Positions 1 to 14,660 of a DNA stretch of 64,000 bases are shown here, piece after piece. The notes under the pieces are model-generated. The model did no database searches, was not told the origin of the DNA, and worked only from the letters and a program-made list of their open reading frames with translations. Origin of the DNA: Archilochus colubris (lineage: Eukaryota > Chordata > Aves > Apodiformes > Trochilidae). The stretch's first letter is position 1, and each line of letters begins with the position of its first letter. The position numbers and the translations under genes are program-made. Location of the stretch: contig CM041084.1 of the NCBI GenBank assembly GCA_023079485.1, positions 133,206,792-133,270,791 of the forward strand, read 5' to 3'.

Positions 1-627
1 GAAAAATAGCATGTGATTATCTGAGATAAACAAGCATGATGGAAATGCTTATTTTATAGTGCCAAACTGAATAGACAGAGAACAAATTAGAAACTCCTGT
101 GGTCTAGAGCTTACTGTGCCACTGTCTTCATTTGGCATCTCTATGCTTTAATTTCCTTTAGGAAAAATGGGGGATTAACTCACTTTTACATTTGAATAAA
201 GTAAATCCTGAACTCTAAGTGTTCCCAACAGGTCATTTTTTTTCAACTCTCTCATTTGGGGCTGGGAATACTTTTGTTATAGCCAGAGACAATGATTAAG
301 AATCAAGTAGAACAAGTCTGTGAAAAAACCCCATGTTACAGGAAAACAGCTCTAAGCACCAAAGCTCTCAAAACTCAATAGTTCAAGTAACAAAAAATAT
401 TTATAATGGTTAAGCATGCTTGTAAAAAGCACAAATGACAGCAGTTTGTAAAGGCATTGTAAAAACAATCATAGGGTGTGTTTTGACTTTAAGCAATTAT
501 GTTTTTCCAACTGCCAAAGGCTGACAGGTAAGATCAAGATTTTAGATATACTTTTTATTCAGCTTTGCCTATTTCTTGATCCTTGTATTTTCTGAAAAAC
601 TTATATTTAGTCTTTATAAAATGCAAA

Positions 628-665
628 TCAGTTATTGAAACTGATTATTGAAATCAGTTATTGAA
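628..665. repeat. Three tandem copies of a 13-bp unit
   Basis: The units are TCAGTTATTGAAA, CTGATTATTGAAA and TCAGTTATTGAA, head to tail. The middle copy differs at two bases. This is probably a local slippage duplication. Confidence 0.7.
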
Positions 666-3600
666 TCAGAAGAGCCTGTTCATTTTCCACTTTCTCATAT
701 AATTAAGGCAGATAACATACCAATTCTCTTATCACACTTTTGATAAGATTACTGCAGATAGATTTTCTAGACAAAAAGATGAATTACCAGTAGTTCAGAG
801 AAAGCTGTGTGAAGAATATATTCTTACTATAAGATGAATGTGACTTTTGTTTGTTTGTTTTTTTAAGATATTCAGTTTAAAAGTGATAGGATAGCTGTGT
901 ATTACAGTTCTAACAAACAAGGCTTTATGTGTTGATTTCCAAAGGCTTGCACGTTAATCTTGGTCAAGTGGTAGCATCAGATCTGTGAAGTGGCTAATAA
1001 CTGAAACTACTGTGAGTTTTATGTGTTGCATTTTCAGATCCAAGATTTCATTAAAATTTAGACTATCAGAGAACTGATATGGGAATCCTTTCAACAAGTA
1101 ACAGGCTAGTGAATAAATCATTGTACTGACTGCATTGACCAATGTTATATTTGAGCTCACTAATTTTTCAGTATTTGAAAAAAACGAGACTTGTACATAA
1201 CTAGGACACAGAGAAGTTTTTCTCCCAGAGGTAAATCCACTGGGTTTTCATTTACTGTGAAAGTTTCTAATAACAGAACTGGACCTAGCTGCCACTGATG
1301 ACAAGCAATCAGCCACGTATTGCCTACAGTTCAAGGATCTGCTCTTTCAGTGATACATTCACTAAGTTCTCTGTCTTTTTGCCAACTTACCAATGAATGT
1401 TTGAGGCTGCAGCTGATATTCTTTAGCTTAAACTCAATGTCATCAGCAAACTCCAACCACAGTGCTGCACTGAGTACACATGGGTATGGGGATATTGAGT
1501 TTACATGCCCAGATAAATTCACCTGTAAATAGAAACTGAAAGGCTTGTCTTGTTGAAGGTCATCTAAGCATAGGCAGCACAGTCTTGAGCATCTATGTGT
1601 GTTTTAACCATCAAATCCTACTTCCAAGAACCAAAGTAGTCTGAGAATGGAGGAATGAAGGATTCTGTACCATTTACTTGAATCCAGGTGCTTAAATATT
1701 TATGAGTTCTTTTATTTAATACTCTCTACAGGCAGGAATTGGCTTATTGCTACAAACCACTACCTATAAAAATCTAAAGCAAGAGAAATTGTTCATTACT
1801 TCCCTTGAATAAAGGTATTGTACCTCACTGACAGAATCTGCAAACTGCAGTTGTTTGCCTCTCTCATTGCAAGACAAATAAATTCTAAAATAAACTGACT
1901 TCTAAATATTAGTGTATATAATTTTGAAACTCAGTTGTGTGAAGTAATTTCTATATTCTGTAGGAAAACATCTGTACTTGAGAAGTACGTTCTGGAAGGG
2001 CTTGCAGTAGACCTCACCAGTAACTTCAAAAATGTTTTAAAACTTTCAGTTACTGTATTCAAATTTATTTTATAAATGTTTGTTGGAAGATGATTGCAAA
2101 ACCTTGTGCAAACCAGATAAAAATCAGGTTGCTGATTCTATTACAAATACAATTATAAGCTGTATCCAGTGTCTAAAACTAAAGGCAATGATTCAAGTCT
2201 GAAAATACCTACACTCAGCTTCACATTTTGGTAATACCATTGTGACTACTGTTTACTTTCCCTTGGGTTATACACGTTACAAAGCATCAACCTTTGGAGG
2301 AAAGAATTTTAACATAAATGGAACATCACAAAAGATATTTTCATATGTATAGGTGTATAGCATAAATCATGATAAGCCTTTTTCAAGTTTTACATTATTA
2401 TCATTCATATATAAATATATGCGTACACAATACTTATTTTTTCTATGTACAGCAACTTGCCACTTTGGGTTTTTTTTAATTATTTTGGTTTTTGAGCTGT
2501 GATGTTTTTTTATATTTAAAGTAAGATCATGTATTTGTGTCCCTTCCTGGCAAAGCTGATGAAAATGCATTAGAATAATTATGATTCATTTTACCATACC
2601 AGTATCCTCTGGAACCTCCATGAAATAAATAACTGCTATTTTTAGAGTACTGGCATACTTGTATGATTTATTTTCAATGAATAATCCTTATAATTCCTAA
2701 TAATTTTCATTATTTTTCATTAACTGATAACTATTAATATCAATGAATCTAAAATCCAGTCTTTAGTGTAAAATTAACTGGTAGGAGAAAAATATTTATG
2801 TTAAGCTTTTACTTATTGGGTTAGAAGGGATTCACATGTGAAAGAAAGCCTAAATCAGTCAAGGCAATGAATTTATTCTCCTCTACAAATCCTTGTAAAT
2901 GTAATTTTGCAACCTTACCCACAGAAAACCCACATCAAAACTTGTTCTAAAGTCACAAAAGAATTGTTTGAGTGGAAGGAACATATCTGAGGCCCCAGAG
3001 AACTGGATCCCATTCCTGTTTTAGATGAATTTTTTTTTGTTATGGTACAATCAATTAACACTTAAGATATATTCAGTAACGTAATTTTCTTTCTTTGAAA
3101 CTGGGTTTGCAACTGCCCGCCTGACAAATTGGGCCAATGGTCAGATGCGCTGAGATATTCCAGTGGTAAGAGGTGTGGAGGTCCTCAAAACAGATATATC
3201 TCTCCTTTTTGTATCAGGTTATTTGTTTTCCTTTGCTCAGAAGGGATGAATTTTATATCTATATAAAGATATAAATAAATAAATTTATATGTGCATGGTT
3301 GCAGTCCCTTGCTGTAACTCTGAGGAGACAGAAGGACACTCCTATACTGCACTGAGCTGAGCACAGCACCCTTCAGAGGTCAGGTCGTGTAAAGCTGGTT
3401 AAAAACATAATCATTTAAACACCTAACTTTACTGAGCCATCAGATGTGATGATTCTGAGGGATGTTTTTCTGACCCATGTGTTGCAAGACTTTGGTCTGT
3501 GTGTGTTTTTCATTCGGATTAGCAGATCACTCCCAGAGCAATGGACAGTACCTTCTTTAAAAGGTCACTGCCACAAAGGATGATGTGGAAATTTGATTTT

Positions 3601-4671
3601 TAATTATATGAAGTTAATTTATTTCAAAATGACCCATTTGAAGTTTTGCTTTGCTTTGTAATTAGAAAAATGGAATAATTCAGTTTCACTGGGAGAAAGT
3701 TTGAGGATTTCAACAATGAATATTCTAGGTCCTGAGCTATACCTTTTACACTTGAAGGTGTGAAGGCATCTTAAAATCTTTCACGGATGCAGACAAAGCT
3801 GATTTATAATAAAGACTTTCTATGTATAGGGACAAATGGATCTATCAGATCTATTGCTGTGCCTCTGCTAACTATGGGCCCATAATTTTCTTATCTGACA
3901 TTCTTTAATATATTTATCAATGCAACAACTCCTGGAAGTAAGAAAATGCCACTATTCTCATTTTACAGAGAAAACTGGATCGTGAGGTCTTCAGTTCATA
4001 CAGTAAATCAGTTACATAAATACAAGTTGGACCCTATTTGACTCATCCCATGCAGCTAAGGCAGGTTCATCCTGTCAAACAGCAGGAAGTTAATGGTCTC
4101 GAAGTGATGAGAGTGGACATATAATGTGCCACTATAAATATGATCCAAGACTAGAAAGTATGGGATATTAACAGAAGAGCCAGCAGGGAAATCTGGCTAG
4201 TGCACTGAGTTGATGAAATATAGTCTTTCACCACTTGTCATTTCTATAAAATCAGTGCAATTCAATAACAGAAAGGATTTAAAATCTGGATGCATTGCAT
4301 TATTTTTACAAAGATAATTACCAAAGGATGAAACTGAACTCCAGACTCATAGATGTCACAGATTTATATCATATTTTTCCATAAGATTCAGATATCCTGA
4401 CAGCTAAATCTAAATCTTGTTAAAATAGTATTGCCATTAAAATGTAAGAAAGAAACACACACACACAGAGAAAATGAGCATCTGAGGGCATCTCATAGCT
4501 TCATATGATAAGTATGTTGCAGAGACCTGGATAGTCAGAAATAAAAAAAAAAAAGGAGGCAAACTTGCACCCCACAGGAGTCCACAATACAGTGTGTTAC
4601 ATTTCAAACCTGCACAGAATACTGGAACTTCTGGAGTGCTGAAACACCATGAGGTACATATAGAGAGATCC

Positions 4672-4796
4672 TAAATATAGTAAGTAATAAATATAATAAT
4701 ATTACATATAATATGTAAACAATAACACAAATTATATAAAATACCCAGTACTTAATAATAATTAATAACAAATAAATAAATAATTTATTAAATATG
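4672..4796. repeat. AT-rich low-complexity tract
   Basis: The stretch is made almost only of A and T with AATA/ATAA words, including four consecutive AAAT units near 4770-4785. No coding potential is seen. Confidence 0.7.
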
Positions 4797-5885
4797 AGCT
4801 AGTTGGACATTATATGTTCTAAAACAAGCTAAACATTAAGCAAGTGATCCATGAAATATCTTTCATTTAATTTTTTTGACAATAAACGCATGAGTATTTG
4901 ACAAATATGTGTGAAAAAATGACAGGAATTAATTTACAAGCCTATTTTATGTTTTCATTGAGCTAGAAGGATAAACGCAGTAAGATCTGTAAGTTTAAAA
5001 AATGGTTAATTTGAACATTTGAAAATGCACATATTAACCTCTGACACTGTGAAAAAACATGATGAACTGTGACAAATTGGGACAGATTCCAAAGGCCTTT
5101 AAATATAAGAGAGGATAACAAGGTTTTGTTAATAGTGTATAATCTCACCAGCATGGCCTATGTGTTCAGTCCCTTGGAAACTAAATGTGAACCAGGTTTG
5201 TTCTTTCAGTGTGCAAGGAGGACAGAGCTATCTTGTCATTCGTGTGAGGGGAGCAGGGGGCAGGAGGTGGTGTGGGTCAGCAGGGCTGGCAGCAGAGTCA
5301 CGCCTGGCTTGCTCAGCCTTTCCCAATTTGCTCAGACAAATTTCTCAGCTTGCACTGATGGAGCTGTATCTGAGGGAGGATTGATTGGTACAGAGAAATC
5401 TTTGGGAAATGCGGGAATGTTCACTGAGGAAAACCTGTCTGAAGATGAAGAGAAATGATGAAATGTTCTGCTTTCTGTCAAACTGCACTTTGAGGGGGGG
5501 AGCTGCTGCAGAGCCTGGCAGGGCAACAAGGAGCCACAGACCTGCAGGAGGTCCTGAACTTGCCAAGAAAGTGCATCTGCATGTGCCACTCTAGGAACAT
5601 TCACTCCAAGTAAGAAGAAAAAGGTTAGGCTGTATTACTGCAGCCTGTGGGGCCCATAAATGCCTCATTTATGCTACTGTGCTAGGGAAGTGATAAGAAG
5701 GGAAAGTCTTCTGACCCTCTACTTTGCATGCATATACAGCAATTGCTAACGTTAAATCCTTAAAAAATTTCTACTTTCAATGGAGCATAAATAAAAAAAT
5801 ATCACACTCTCTCTGGCCTGCTTCCTTTCCTGAATAATATATCCGGTCCCCTGTGAATGCATATGGTAAATGCATCATTTGTTTC

Positions 5886-5909
5886 AAAAAAAAAAAAAAA
5901 AAAAAAAAA
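5886..5909 (+). repeat. Poly(A) tract, 24 A
   Basis: This is an uninterrupted run of A after GTTTC. No matching target-site duplication or retrocopied sequence was recognised next to it, so it is recorded only as a homopolymer. Confidence 0.85.
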
Positions 5910-8900
5910 GGCAATATATGTGCAGGGGATTCTGCAAAGCAGGATCATTGCACATTCACTTGTTGAAGTGTGGCAGCCTAGCCTGAGGCTGGCTATGAGA
6001 TGCATGGAGTAAAGCAAGAAATTCTGGTCTCTGTGTCTCTCTTTCTGAGAAGAAAGTATCCAAGACAAAACACCTAAAACATAAATAAGGATCCCAGTAT
6101 TACAAAAAGTCTTCCCACTCCCTTTCTGTGAAGAAGACAAAATGCCATCCTGGCTGAGTTATCCTGTGACCAGGGAGCTGAGATTTCCTGCTCGAGCCTG
6201 TCTACACCCAAACCAGCTCCTAAGGACAGGCACTGAGCAGACGATGGGCTCCCAGCAGCACCATCCTTCATTCTTTACTCAGCTCAAATGTCCTTTTGGT
6301 TCCATTGGCAATTCTACCTAAAAGCATATATAAGGTCAGTCCTGAAAGCAATAAGCTGGTTGCTATAGGCACTCCGAATAACTTTGCCATTCAGTTTCAC
6401 GCATCTGGTAACTGGTTTGGGCTGTTACCCCATCTTAAAGTGGTCTTTGCTTGTTTTCTACAGTGATATGCCACTGAAGAAAAGGTGGAGTGACAATCAG
6501 AAATATGCAAATTGTTTACTTTTTCAGTACATTGATGTAATTTTGTGTATTCTTTGTTCAATCCATTAAAAATCTGCTGTTTCCAATGTGCAGTCACTGG
6601 CCCATGTGGAAAGGTAAACACTGAAATCTTTATTCTTTTAGTAGCTGACAGCTCCTCTCCTGGGGGAATGAAAAAAAATGTCCTTTTTTTTTTCTTCTTG
6701 TCAAATAACAATAGGGTGCATTAGTCACAGAGAATATGGAAATCTGCCAGGAAAAGAAAGTAAGTAGTACCCTGTAGAAACCTAATAAAAACGTCCATTT
6801 GGCTTTTGGAAATGACCCTTAACTACCAGCCAAAGCACAAAGAAATTGGCAAAACACAAAAAGCAAAGTTTCACTTTGTTTTCCAGCTTTCAAATGACCC
6901 ACAAACCTCGTTAAGAAGGATCAGCCCTGGCAATATAGACTCTGCCAAAGTTCTTTGGCAACATGTCCCAGAAATCTGACAGAGGACAGGTTTACATAGA
7001 AGCAATAAGCTTGCTAGTAAGGTTAACTGCTGTCAACGTCTCACTCTACAAACAGAAAATTTCCCTTTGATTGTTTTCTTAATGAGTTATCCTGTTGAAT
7101 TTATTTCACCCACAGTCCACGGGATCAGATACAGCAGTTCTTTATTCAGATAAAATCCAGATGAAACTAATGAAGGGGAGTGCTGCTGGAGAAAGAAGGA
7201 TAGGATAGGATTGGGCTGTCTGGAGCAACTGTCGCATGTTAGTTGTGAGGAAATTGTTTTTTTAAAGGTAAGTGCTGAACAGCATTTACCATTTTAATGC
7301 ATGAATTAGTGTTCATAAACTGCAATGAAGGGCAGATTTTACCCTGAATTAAACCAACAGAAAAAGGGGAACTCATTTCTCCACATCCCACTAGCTGTTT
7401 TTTTGTCTATGAGAAGGCAGGATCAGTATTTCAGCTTAAATTTCCTTCTAGACAGTACATTCCAGCTGGAGTGCAGGCTATGTGTTTGTGCAAGAGCTAT
7501 TTATGTTATGAAGGAGTTCTGGCTAACTGTTCCTCTCAAATCTTAAAGTCCATTAAATTTTGAAAAATTCAGTGTTTTGATGTCAAGTTGTTAGCAAAAT
7601 AACACCTACCTTATTTCTGTACACTAAATTGGCAGATAGTGTCTTGCAAAATCATCCTCACATGCCATTTCATATGTTCAATTAAAAAAAAAAATTAGAA
7701 CAATACAAATGCCTATGCATACCGAGTCAACAGGATGAAGAAGGAGTGAACAAATGTTGTAAGATATATATTTGGACTTGTGGGGTTTTTTTATGAGTCT
7801 GTATAGCTGATTTGCCTTTAGATAGTCCTGAGGACTCCATCATGCTATAGAAACCAATAGGAAAACTAGTGAGAGTATGGTTTTCAAGACTGAACCATCA
7901 GGTTATAACAAAGTAATCTGATTTTCCCTGAGACTCCATGTTTGCACAGAGCTTTATTCATTGTGTGCCCTGCTCTATTTGTGGACCATGTCTGCAGAAT
8001 TTTAATGAGCCCCATGCAGAGCTCTTTTCAGAGGCAGCTTTGGGAAGAGGGATGTCACACTGAGAAATTCCTTGCGTGTCACCGCTTTTTTCTTCTGTGC
8101 ACAAGTTTAAGTCTATCTTGATTTCACTCCAAACACTTCCTTGGTCCTACAGTATGGAACTGATAAATTGTCTGTGTCTGAAGAAGTCGTGCAGTTTTGA
8201 AGTTATTAATTCTCACCCACTCTCCCTGTTTGACCTGACCCAGGCAGGTCAAATTGCCTTAGAAATCTGCCAGCCTACACAGCTCAGAGATAGTACCGGT
8301 ATACAAGCATTTCCATCCTTGTTTAAGGCCAAAGTCCTAAATCACAAAAAAGATTTAACTATAAAATTCAGTCTGACATCAACCGGAAGTCAGTGGAATG
8401 TCTTCCCAAGTAAAGACTAAAAATCAAGGACTGTCAGTCACTGACTCCTCCAGTGACAAAAACACGATGCTGGGTACCTTAATAGTTTTACTGTTCATAT
8501 TTTCCTTCAGATGGTGTATGGCAATATACATGTTTGAATGTGGGGCAGTATAGTCCTTAAAAACAACTGTTTCTTACAAAGTGCCTTTATTTTCTCTACA
8601 CTTTGTAGCAGAATAAGAGTTGTAGAGTACCACAACTCCAAAAGCAGCAGGGATTGAGGACATTGAGATCATGATGGGCACAGAAAAAAGTGAGACAGGA
8701 CTAATGTACATGCTATGTCTTGGGTGTCTAATGTAGCTCACTGGGGAGTTCAGAGCCTGCCTGGCTGTGCCTCCCAAGCCCAGCTTCTCAGGTGGTCTTC
8801 TCAGGGTACAATAAATCCACATGACGTTTCCATGGTGTGCAGACTATAAAGGCAGAAAATATTTGGAGTCATGTTATCATTACAGAGAAGGGCTTTGTGG

Positions 8901-11900
8901 CAACCTTAAGATGTGAACAAAGCACCAGGATAAAATAATCTGCTGATAATAATTACACGCCTAATTAATAAAGAAAAAGAAGACGCACACACTTGATTTC
9001 ACTCCAGATTCAGCTTTAGCTTTGTACAAATATTCTGGTATTATTGTAGCTTTCTTGTTCCCCTGAACTTCCTGCTCAGACTGGAAGTGGAAGGGCCAGA
9101 CAGTTCTCCTCTTCTCAAGGGAATTTCAGAGCAATTTTGAAGAAAAGAACATTCATGTTTACAAAGTTGGTGCTGACATTCCAATATAAATCATAGTTCA
9201 TCAGTGAATCTTAACAGTGAGTTGGACTGGCCAAAGTCCATAAGAACTATCATCAAAGGAAACAAAATCTTTGTAATAAACAGAGGGAAAATTGGGCTCA
9301 GGGTTCTTGCCTAAGATTTGCATGAGAAATTTCATAACATTCCACTATTTTCTTTGAATGGTAACATTTGTTATTAGGAATGGCTCATTTTATTGTTGAG
9401 TCAAATTCTACACCCCATGGATGAGCAAAGGCGTTTTTTGCCTCTCTTAGAAAGCAATTTTTCTGAAGTATAACTTGATGCTATTTTACTCAGAGCAAAA
9501 CTTTTTTTAAAATTTATTTTACAGAATTTAACTGCCATTTTATCTAAACTGAATGTACTCTTGGTTCAGAATATACTTTTTGCAGTATTTTTGAGGTATA
9601 TTCTGCTGATTTTATTTTTTAGGTTCATAGTCTTTGTCTAAGAAATTGGTGACTAATACCAAAGAAATGTAAAGTAATTTTCTATCAGTGTTCAAAGGTC
9701 CTCATCCACCAGAAAAGTTTCAAAAGCACTGTGTTCCTGAAAGTTTAAAAATCCTGTTAGGTAAGCAAAATAAGAGAATGGATTTATAAATGCTTACTCA
9801 ATTATAAAGTTGCTCAGCTCAGCTCGTTACCAGTTAATTATTGAACATACATTTCAGTCATTCTTTAGCTGAGATATTTGGGAAGCAGATGGCTCCTATC
9901 AACAGAGTTAAAAATAAATAAAGACCATCTTCAGAAACATCTGTTACTGGCAACTGTCAGAATCAGTGCCAAGCTTCAAAATTCAAATACAGCCGTGGAG
10001 TTTGAGTGCTTCTGTCCCTGAGACTGAAAAGGACCAAAGGAAAGATCTAGCTATACAATTTAACCTGGAATCAGATTCCAAATTTTCTCCAAGGTACTTG
10101 GCCACATTGAGACCAAAGTAATTTTTTTCCTTGGCTCTTACCTAACACAGCTAAATACCAAAGTACAGATAAATCTACTACTTCATATTTTCTCTTGTGA
10201 CTGAAAATAAAATGTGTAACTTGGAGTGTTTAGTCTTTTACCTTTTATCAACTGCACTTCACAAAAGGTCTTTAACTTTTTGTCAGGTTCCTGAGCCTAC
10301 TCTCACTGAGTCTATCAACCATCTCTCTCACTGCAATTTCACCAAACTTTCTGATGGGAAGAAAAGAGAAGTATTTAGTTTGCTGATATTTGGATTAGTC
10401 TTTAATTCATTTTAGGGTAAGGAACAAAAGAACCCCACCCATTAAAATGCTATTTAGGTATTTCAGTGTTCTTTTATTTCCAAAAGGACAATCCAGTTTC
10501 ACCCTATAGTATGTCAGACTGACCACCTATGAAATGAGGGTTTCCAATTTAACCACCCAATTTCTTGCTGAATCAGAGTCTCCACTTTGGAAATCTATTT
10601 TCAAAGAAAACAGGATTGTGGTGGTGGGATGATGACCAGGCTCCATCTGGAAACGTTCTTGCCCTGAAACATCAGCCAGACAAATGACTTCTAGCATGAC
10701 TCTGCACGTCTAGGACACAAGTCGTCCAGAAAACTGGAGCACTAATGCGAAACCCTAGAGCATATTTTCCCATTCCTATTATGACTTTTCCCAAAAATCC
10801 ACATTATGAGCTTACAACTTTGTTGTCTTGGAGATGCTATGGAAGAAAACTTCTTAGGGAGGAAAACATTAAGATTACAACATTTGTCACACTGAGTATT
10901 AGAGTATTCATAATTTGGAATTAGAAAATTTCATATGCTTGTGATAATTCTATGCAGAAACCCAAGTTATTTCACATTGCTTTTCTTTATTTACAGGTTT
11001 ACAAATGTCATTGAAATATTATGAATTCTTATCTGAGAAAAAATAAGTCTTTAAGAGGAAGGTCAATTTTCATTCTTACATTTTATTTTAGATTTTTTTT
11101 TTTTGTCTTATTCTCTAGTAAATGTAGGTTGCAGTTCCATATTGTTTTACTCTAACAATACGAGTAACTTTTTCATAATATGGTAAATCCAAGAAGTTAG
11201 GCTTTCTGAAGGTGAAAAAAAGAAACAATAACAACAAAAAAAGAACCAACCAACCAAACAAAAAAATAAAAAATGAAAAGACAAAGAAAACAGATTTTTA
11301 CACTTAGACTAAAATGAAGAACACTGAAAAGTGCAACCCTCTACATGCAAAGTCTTATCCGTTAGTTGTGGAGCAATACTGTGAAATAAAAGAACTCTGC
11401 TATTGTTCAGAGTTAGAATTTCCTGGCATATTACATTTATTAATCTCAAGTTGGATTTAAACCACTTATTTGCTGCATTTCTTAAATATAAATTTAAAAA
11501 ATCCACAAAACCCCAACCAAAATAACCCCACATAAAATCAATGTGTATTTTAAGCATATGTGACATTCATCCTAACAGTAATAATTTAAAACCAAATATT
11601 AGTCCCATAACTGCTCAGCAGAAGACTGTAAGAGGAACTAACCTTGCCCTGTGTTAGGAGCTCTGGACATCTCGCTGATTCTCATTTTTCCTCTGTTAAT
11701 GCACTGTATCTGAACTCTCTCTACCTCTTGGCTCCTCCTTATCCAGAGTTAATGCACTAATCAAGATAACTGACAATTTGTCCATTACCCAACCAACCAT
11801 CCAGCTGTGGTGAGAGGGTGCAAGGTGTGGTACACAGCAACCACCTCAGTGTGGGCTGCATTTGAGTGACCCTCTGATTACCATGCTTGTCACTGCCAGA

Positions 11901-13727
11901 ATCCACACAATCCACACAGTCTCTCCTGTGCCACCTCCTCCACAACTGCAGGCTGTATAGAGGATTAAAAGAAGTCTTTCTAAGACATTCAGGTTCATTT
12001 TTTGTCTTTGTTTCCTCCGGTGTGTTCTGCTCCTGTCAAGTGCCACTCTGATTATAGGGGTTTGCAACTATGTTTTGTGGTTTTTTTTAAATGCTCTTGA
12101 CTGACACAGAAAACATCCTGTGACAGTACACCTGAAAGATGGCACAGTGTAGAGTGCTGTCCAGAAAATCCTCTAATTTCTCACACAAGATGGTGCCCTC
12201 TGATGACCCTTTCTGCACATCCTTCAGAGCTTTTGTTTTTTGCAGTCAGTCAGTGTGCCAGGTCCCTGGGCAGTCGCTGTGTCAGGACTGGAATTCCTAC
12301 TGCTTATCCTTTGAAACATTTAGTCTGATTTTTTTTTTCTCTCAGCTGAGTATGCCTCAGGCCTGAGCTTTGGTGGCCTGGTGGTGAACACTGGTGTCTA
12401 GAGTTTCATGATACTGGGATTCCATTTTCTGCTTTACCACAGATTTCCTCTGTCCTTGAGGAAGTCACTTCGATGTTACTTCCTCAATACTTCAGAGAAA
12501 ATGATGCTGTTCTTCCTGAGTGAGTGTTTTGTGAGGACAGTTCTGCTCCCTCTCAAAGGAGAACGTATGGCACCGTGGCAACAGATAGAAAGCAAAACAG
12601 AATTTTAACTCATTGAAAAACTTGGGACATTCATTGTGACACAATCATCTGTGACAGACAGAAAAAAACATTTTATCTGCCCAGAGAGAAGATGAAATTA
12701 TTGTAGAATTCATTTGTGTGCGGATATTTCATTTCATGTTGGCTCTTTAATGTAAGATAGTTCTGAATATTTTCTTCACCATAGAATAAATCCCTAATAA
12801 AAATATAACACAGTTGCAATTGTGCATGTGCAATTATCCATGGAAAGTTAAATCAAATCTGAAAATACTCTTCAGGCAATGAAATAAATTACTTTAGTTG
12901 TGGATTTTTTTTAAGGCATCTTTGCCTCACCTTAATTTATCATAATTGGTCACATTTTGTACCTAAAAACATCCTGGCACATCTGAGATGGTAGGACACA
13001 AATTCTGGCCTGATATACTTTGGAAACTGCATTCATTAGTCTTTCCAGATCCCTGATAACTGGCAGTTTGACTAAGATGAAAAAAGTCCTGATTTGTATT
13101 CAGTCCCCTGATTTAAAAACATTAGGTATCTGGTCATGCAAATAATGTAGCACTGAGTTAGGATTTTGTTTCAAGAAGAGTTGTTCGATTTTCTGAGTTA
13201 GGGACTGAACAGACCTAAGTGCTGGGGAATTTGACCAAGAACTTTATCAGACTTTAAGGGACTTGTATGAAAAATTTAAAATTGTATTTCTGGCCTGTTG
13301 AAGAAACTGGCATGTATCCAGCTATTTCCTAAATCTGAATATTTGCAAATTGTGTAACATTCAATGTTTGGCCATTTAAATTACTGACATATTTTAAATA
13401 ATTTAAAATTATTTGAAGCATAGCACAGATGTTTCAATACTAAAGAAGAAACAGAAAATAAAGATAATATACAGGTTATAGACTGCTGTGATGAAGACTC
13501 AGTAAGCTCAGGTGACTTCTTACCTCTTCTGCTTGCCTCTTATGATACCTTGGCTGGGTGGGGGGATGAGAGGATAGTAGCTGGTACTGGGTACCTTGTT
13601 GCAGCAAAACTTTCAGTCTGTCCTCCCAATAGCCATATTAGTGAGAAGGGAACAGGGTAGGTAAACCAAAGAGATAGGTGAAAAACTGGCTGGTTCTGCT
13701 TCAGCCACAAACTGATGGATGGCTATA
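5910..13727. other. Intronic DNA, no gene recognised
   Basis: The stretch is mostly A+T-rich unique-looking sequence. Frames of 104-114 codons near 5802-6140, 6397-6711 and 8076-8420 have no family resemblance and no splice context that I can support. An A-rich tract sits at about 11213-11290. Confidence 0.55.
11213..11290 (+). repeat. A-rich tract with (CCAA)n words
   Basis: This is low-complexity A/C sequence with repeated ACAA, CCAACCAACC and poly(A) words. Similar A/C tracts recur through the window, near 14484, 22990, 27692, 45747, 51809 and 56313. Confidence 0.7.
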
Positions 13728-13967
13728 GATTACACCAAAATCAGAGAGCAGCTGCTAGGCAAGAGGGCAGGATTACTGTTCAGAGGAACCTCAGCAGATC
13801 CCCCTTGGAGAAGAGGGGTGGTGGAAACCTGATCAAGTTCAACATTGGTGGGTACAAAGTCATCCAGCCCAGAGGGATAGCCCAGTGCTTGACTGCAGGA
13901 TGAAGGTAAACTGACTGTGGAGCTGCTCTGCAGGCCCCAGGGGTCCTGGTGAAGCTGAGTGGGAGGG
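13728..13967 (+). mobile_element. Degenerate CR1 LINE fragment (RT C-terminal region)
   Basis: The word order matches the CR1 reverse-transcriptase 3' region: GATTACACCAAAA (cf. the 'DDTK' part of the RT), then a 'CAGAGGAACCT' segment, 'CTGATCAAGTTCAAC', and later 'GGGGTCCTGGTG' followed by AAGCTGA. The same landmarks occur in the better-preserved copy at 41631-42438. It is heavily diverged, with frame breaks and no intact reading frame, and both ends are eroded, so the limits are approximate. I infer an old 5'-truncated insertion; a chance resemblance cannot be ruled out without a repeat-library alignment. Confidence 0.5.
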
Positions 13968-14483
13968 TGGTGGCCTTGTAGTTCTGAGGGTCAGCTACAA
14001 TCACATTAGAAGAGCATAGTTTGAAGGCTGAAGAGCTTCCTGCCTCTTTAAAACTTAACTGCAAAAGTCCCTGAACTATTTGGAACTCAGAAGAGCACAT
14101 CTGGATCCATGAATCCCAGTTCAGGTTCCCCAGTACAAGAAAGCCATCAACAAACTAGAGCAGTTATCTTCAAGCTGACCATGGTGTCAGAGCATGAACC
14201 AGAGAGCAAAGCCTATGTAACCTGTGACTTTAGAGCAAGGTAACTGAATTTCTTACTTTTTAATTCAACATTTAAGTTTTTCCTGAGATGACTTCAACAT
14301 TATAATCTAAATTTTTTCTGTTTCCAAATTCAGCCACATTTTCCATTGTAGATAAGTGCATTATGGTACAATTTCTAAGACATCTTCAGGTGCTTGTTTA
14401 ATGTTGTATATACCTACAGCATATGCTCACATATGCTCATGAGGCACAGAAGATGAGAAATAAAAGGAAAACATATCAAATCA

Positions 14484-14660
14484 ACCAAAAAAACCAAAAA
14501 CCCAACCCCTCAAGAAGCTCCATAAAACACCCTTAACCAACCAACCAAATAAAACCCAAACAAAGCCAAGCAATTTCCGCCCTCTGCCCCTCCCCAAGAA
14601 AAAAACAAAACAAAACAAAACAAAACAAACCCACAAAAAAACCAAAAGCAAAATGCAAAC
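14484..14660 (+). repeat. A/C-rich low-complexity region with (CAAAA)n
   Basis: A long stretch almost free of T on the plus strand, with repeated CCAAC, AACCAAAC and five tandem CAAAA-type units near 14606-14626. The antisense frames here (about 60 codons, F/W/L/G-rich) are a by-product of this composition. Confidence 0.75.

Larger units (their letters stand above)
1..5885. other. A+T-rich intronic DNA, no gene recognised
   Basis: Only short chance reading frames are seen. The longest is 129 codons on the plus strand at 5069-5458, in a locally G+C-richer patch (about 5200-5600). It has no recognisable domain and low-complexity composition, so it is not called a gene. A short (AC)n run lies near 4453 and an AT-rich low-complexity stretch near 4672-4796. 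Confidence 0.6.

Noticed and set aside
5069..5458. 129-codon plus-strand frame as a gene
   Set aside because: No domain, no signal, no splice or promoter context; it overlaps several equally long frames on both strands in a locally G+C-rich patch.
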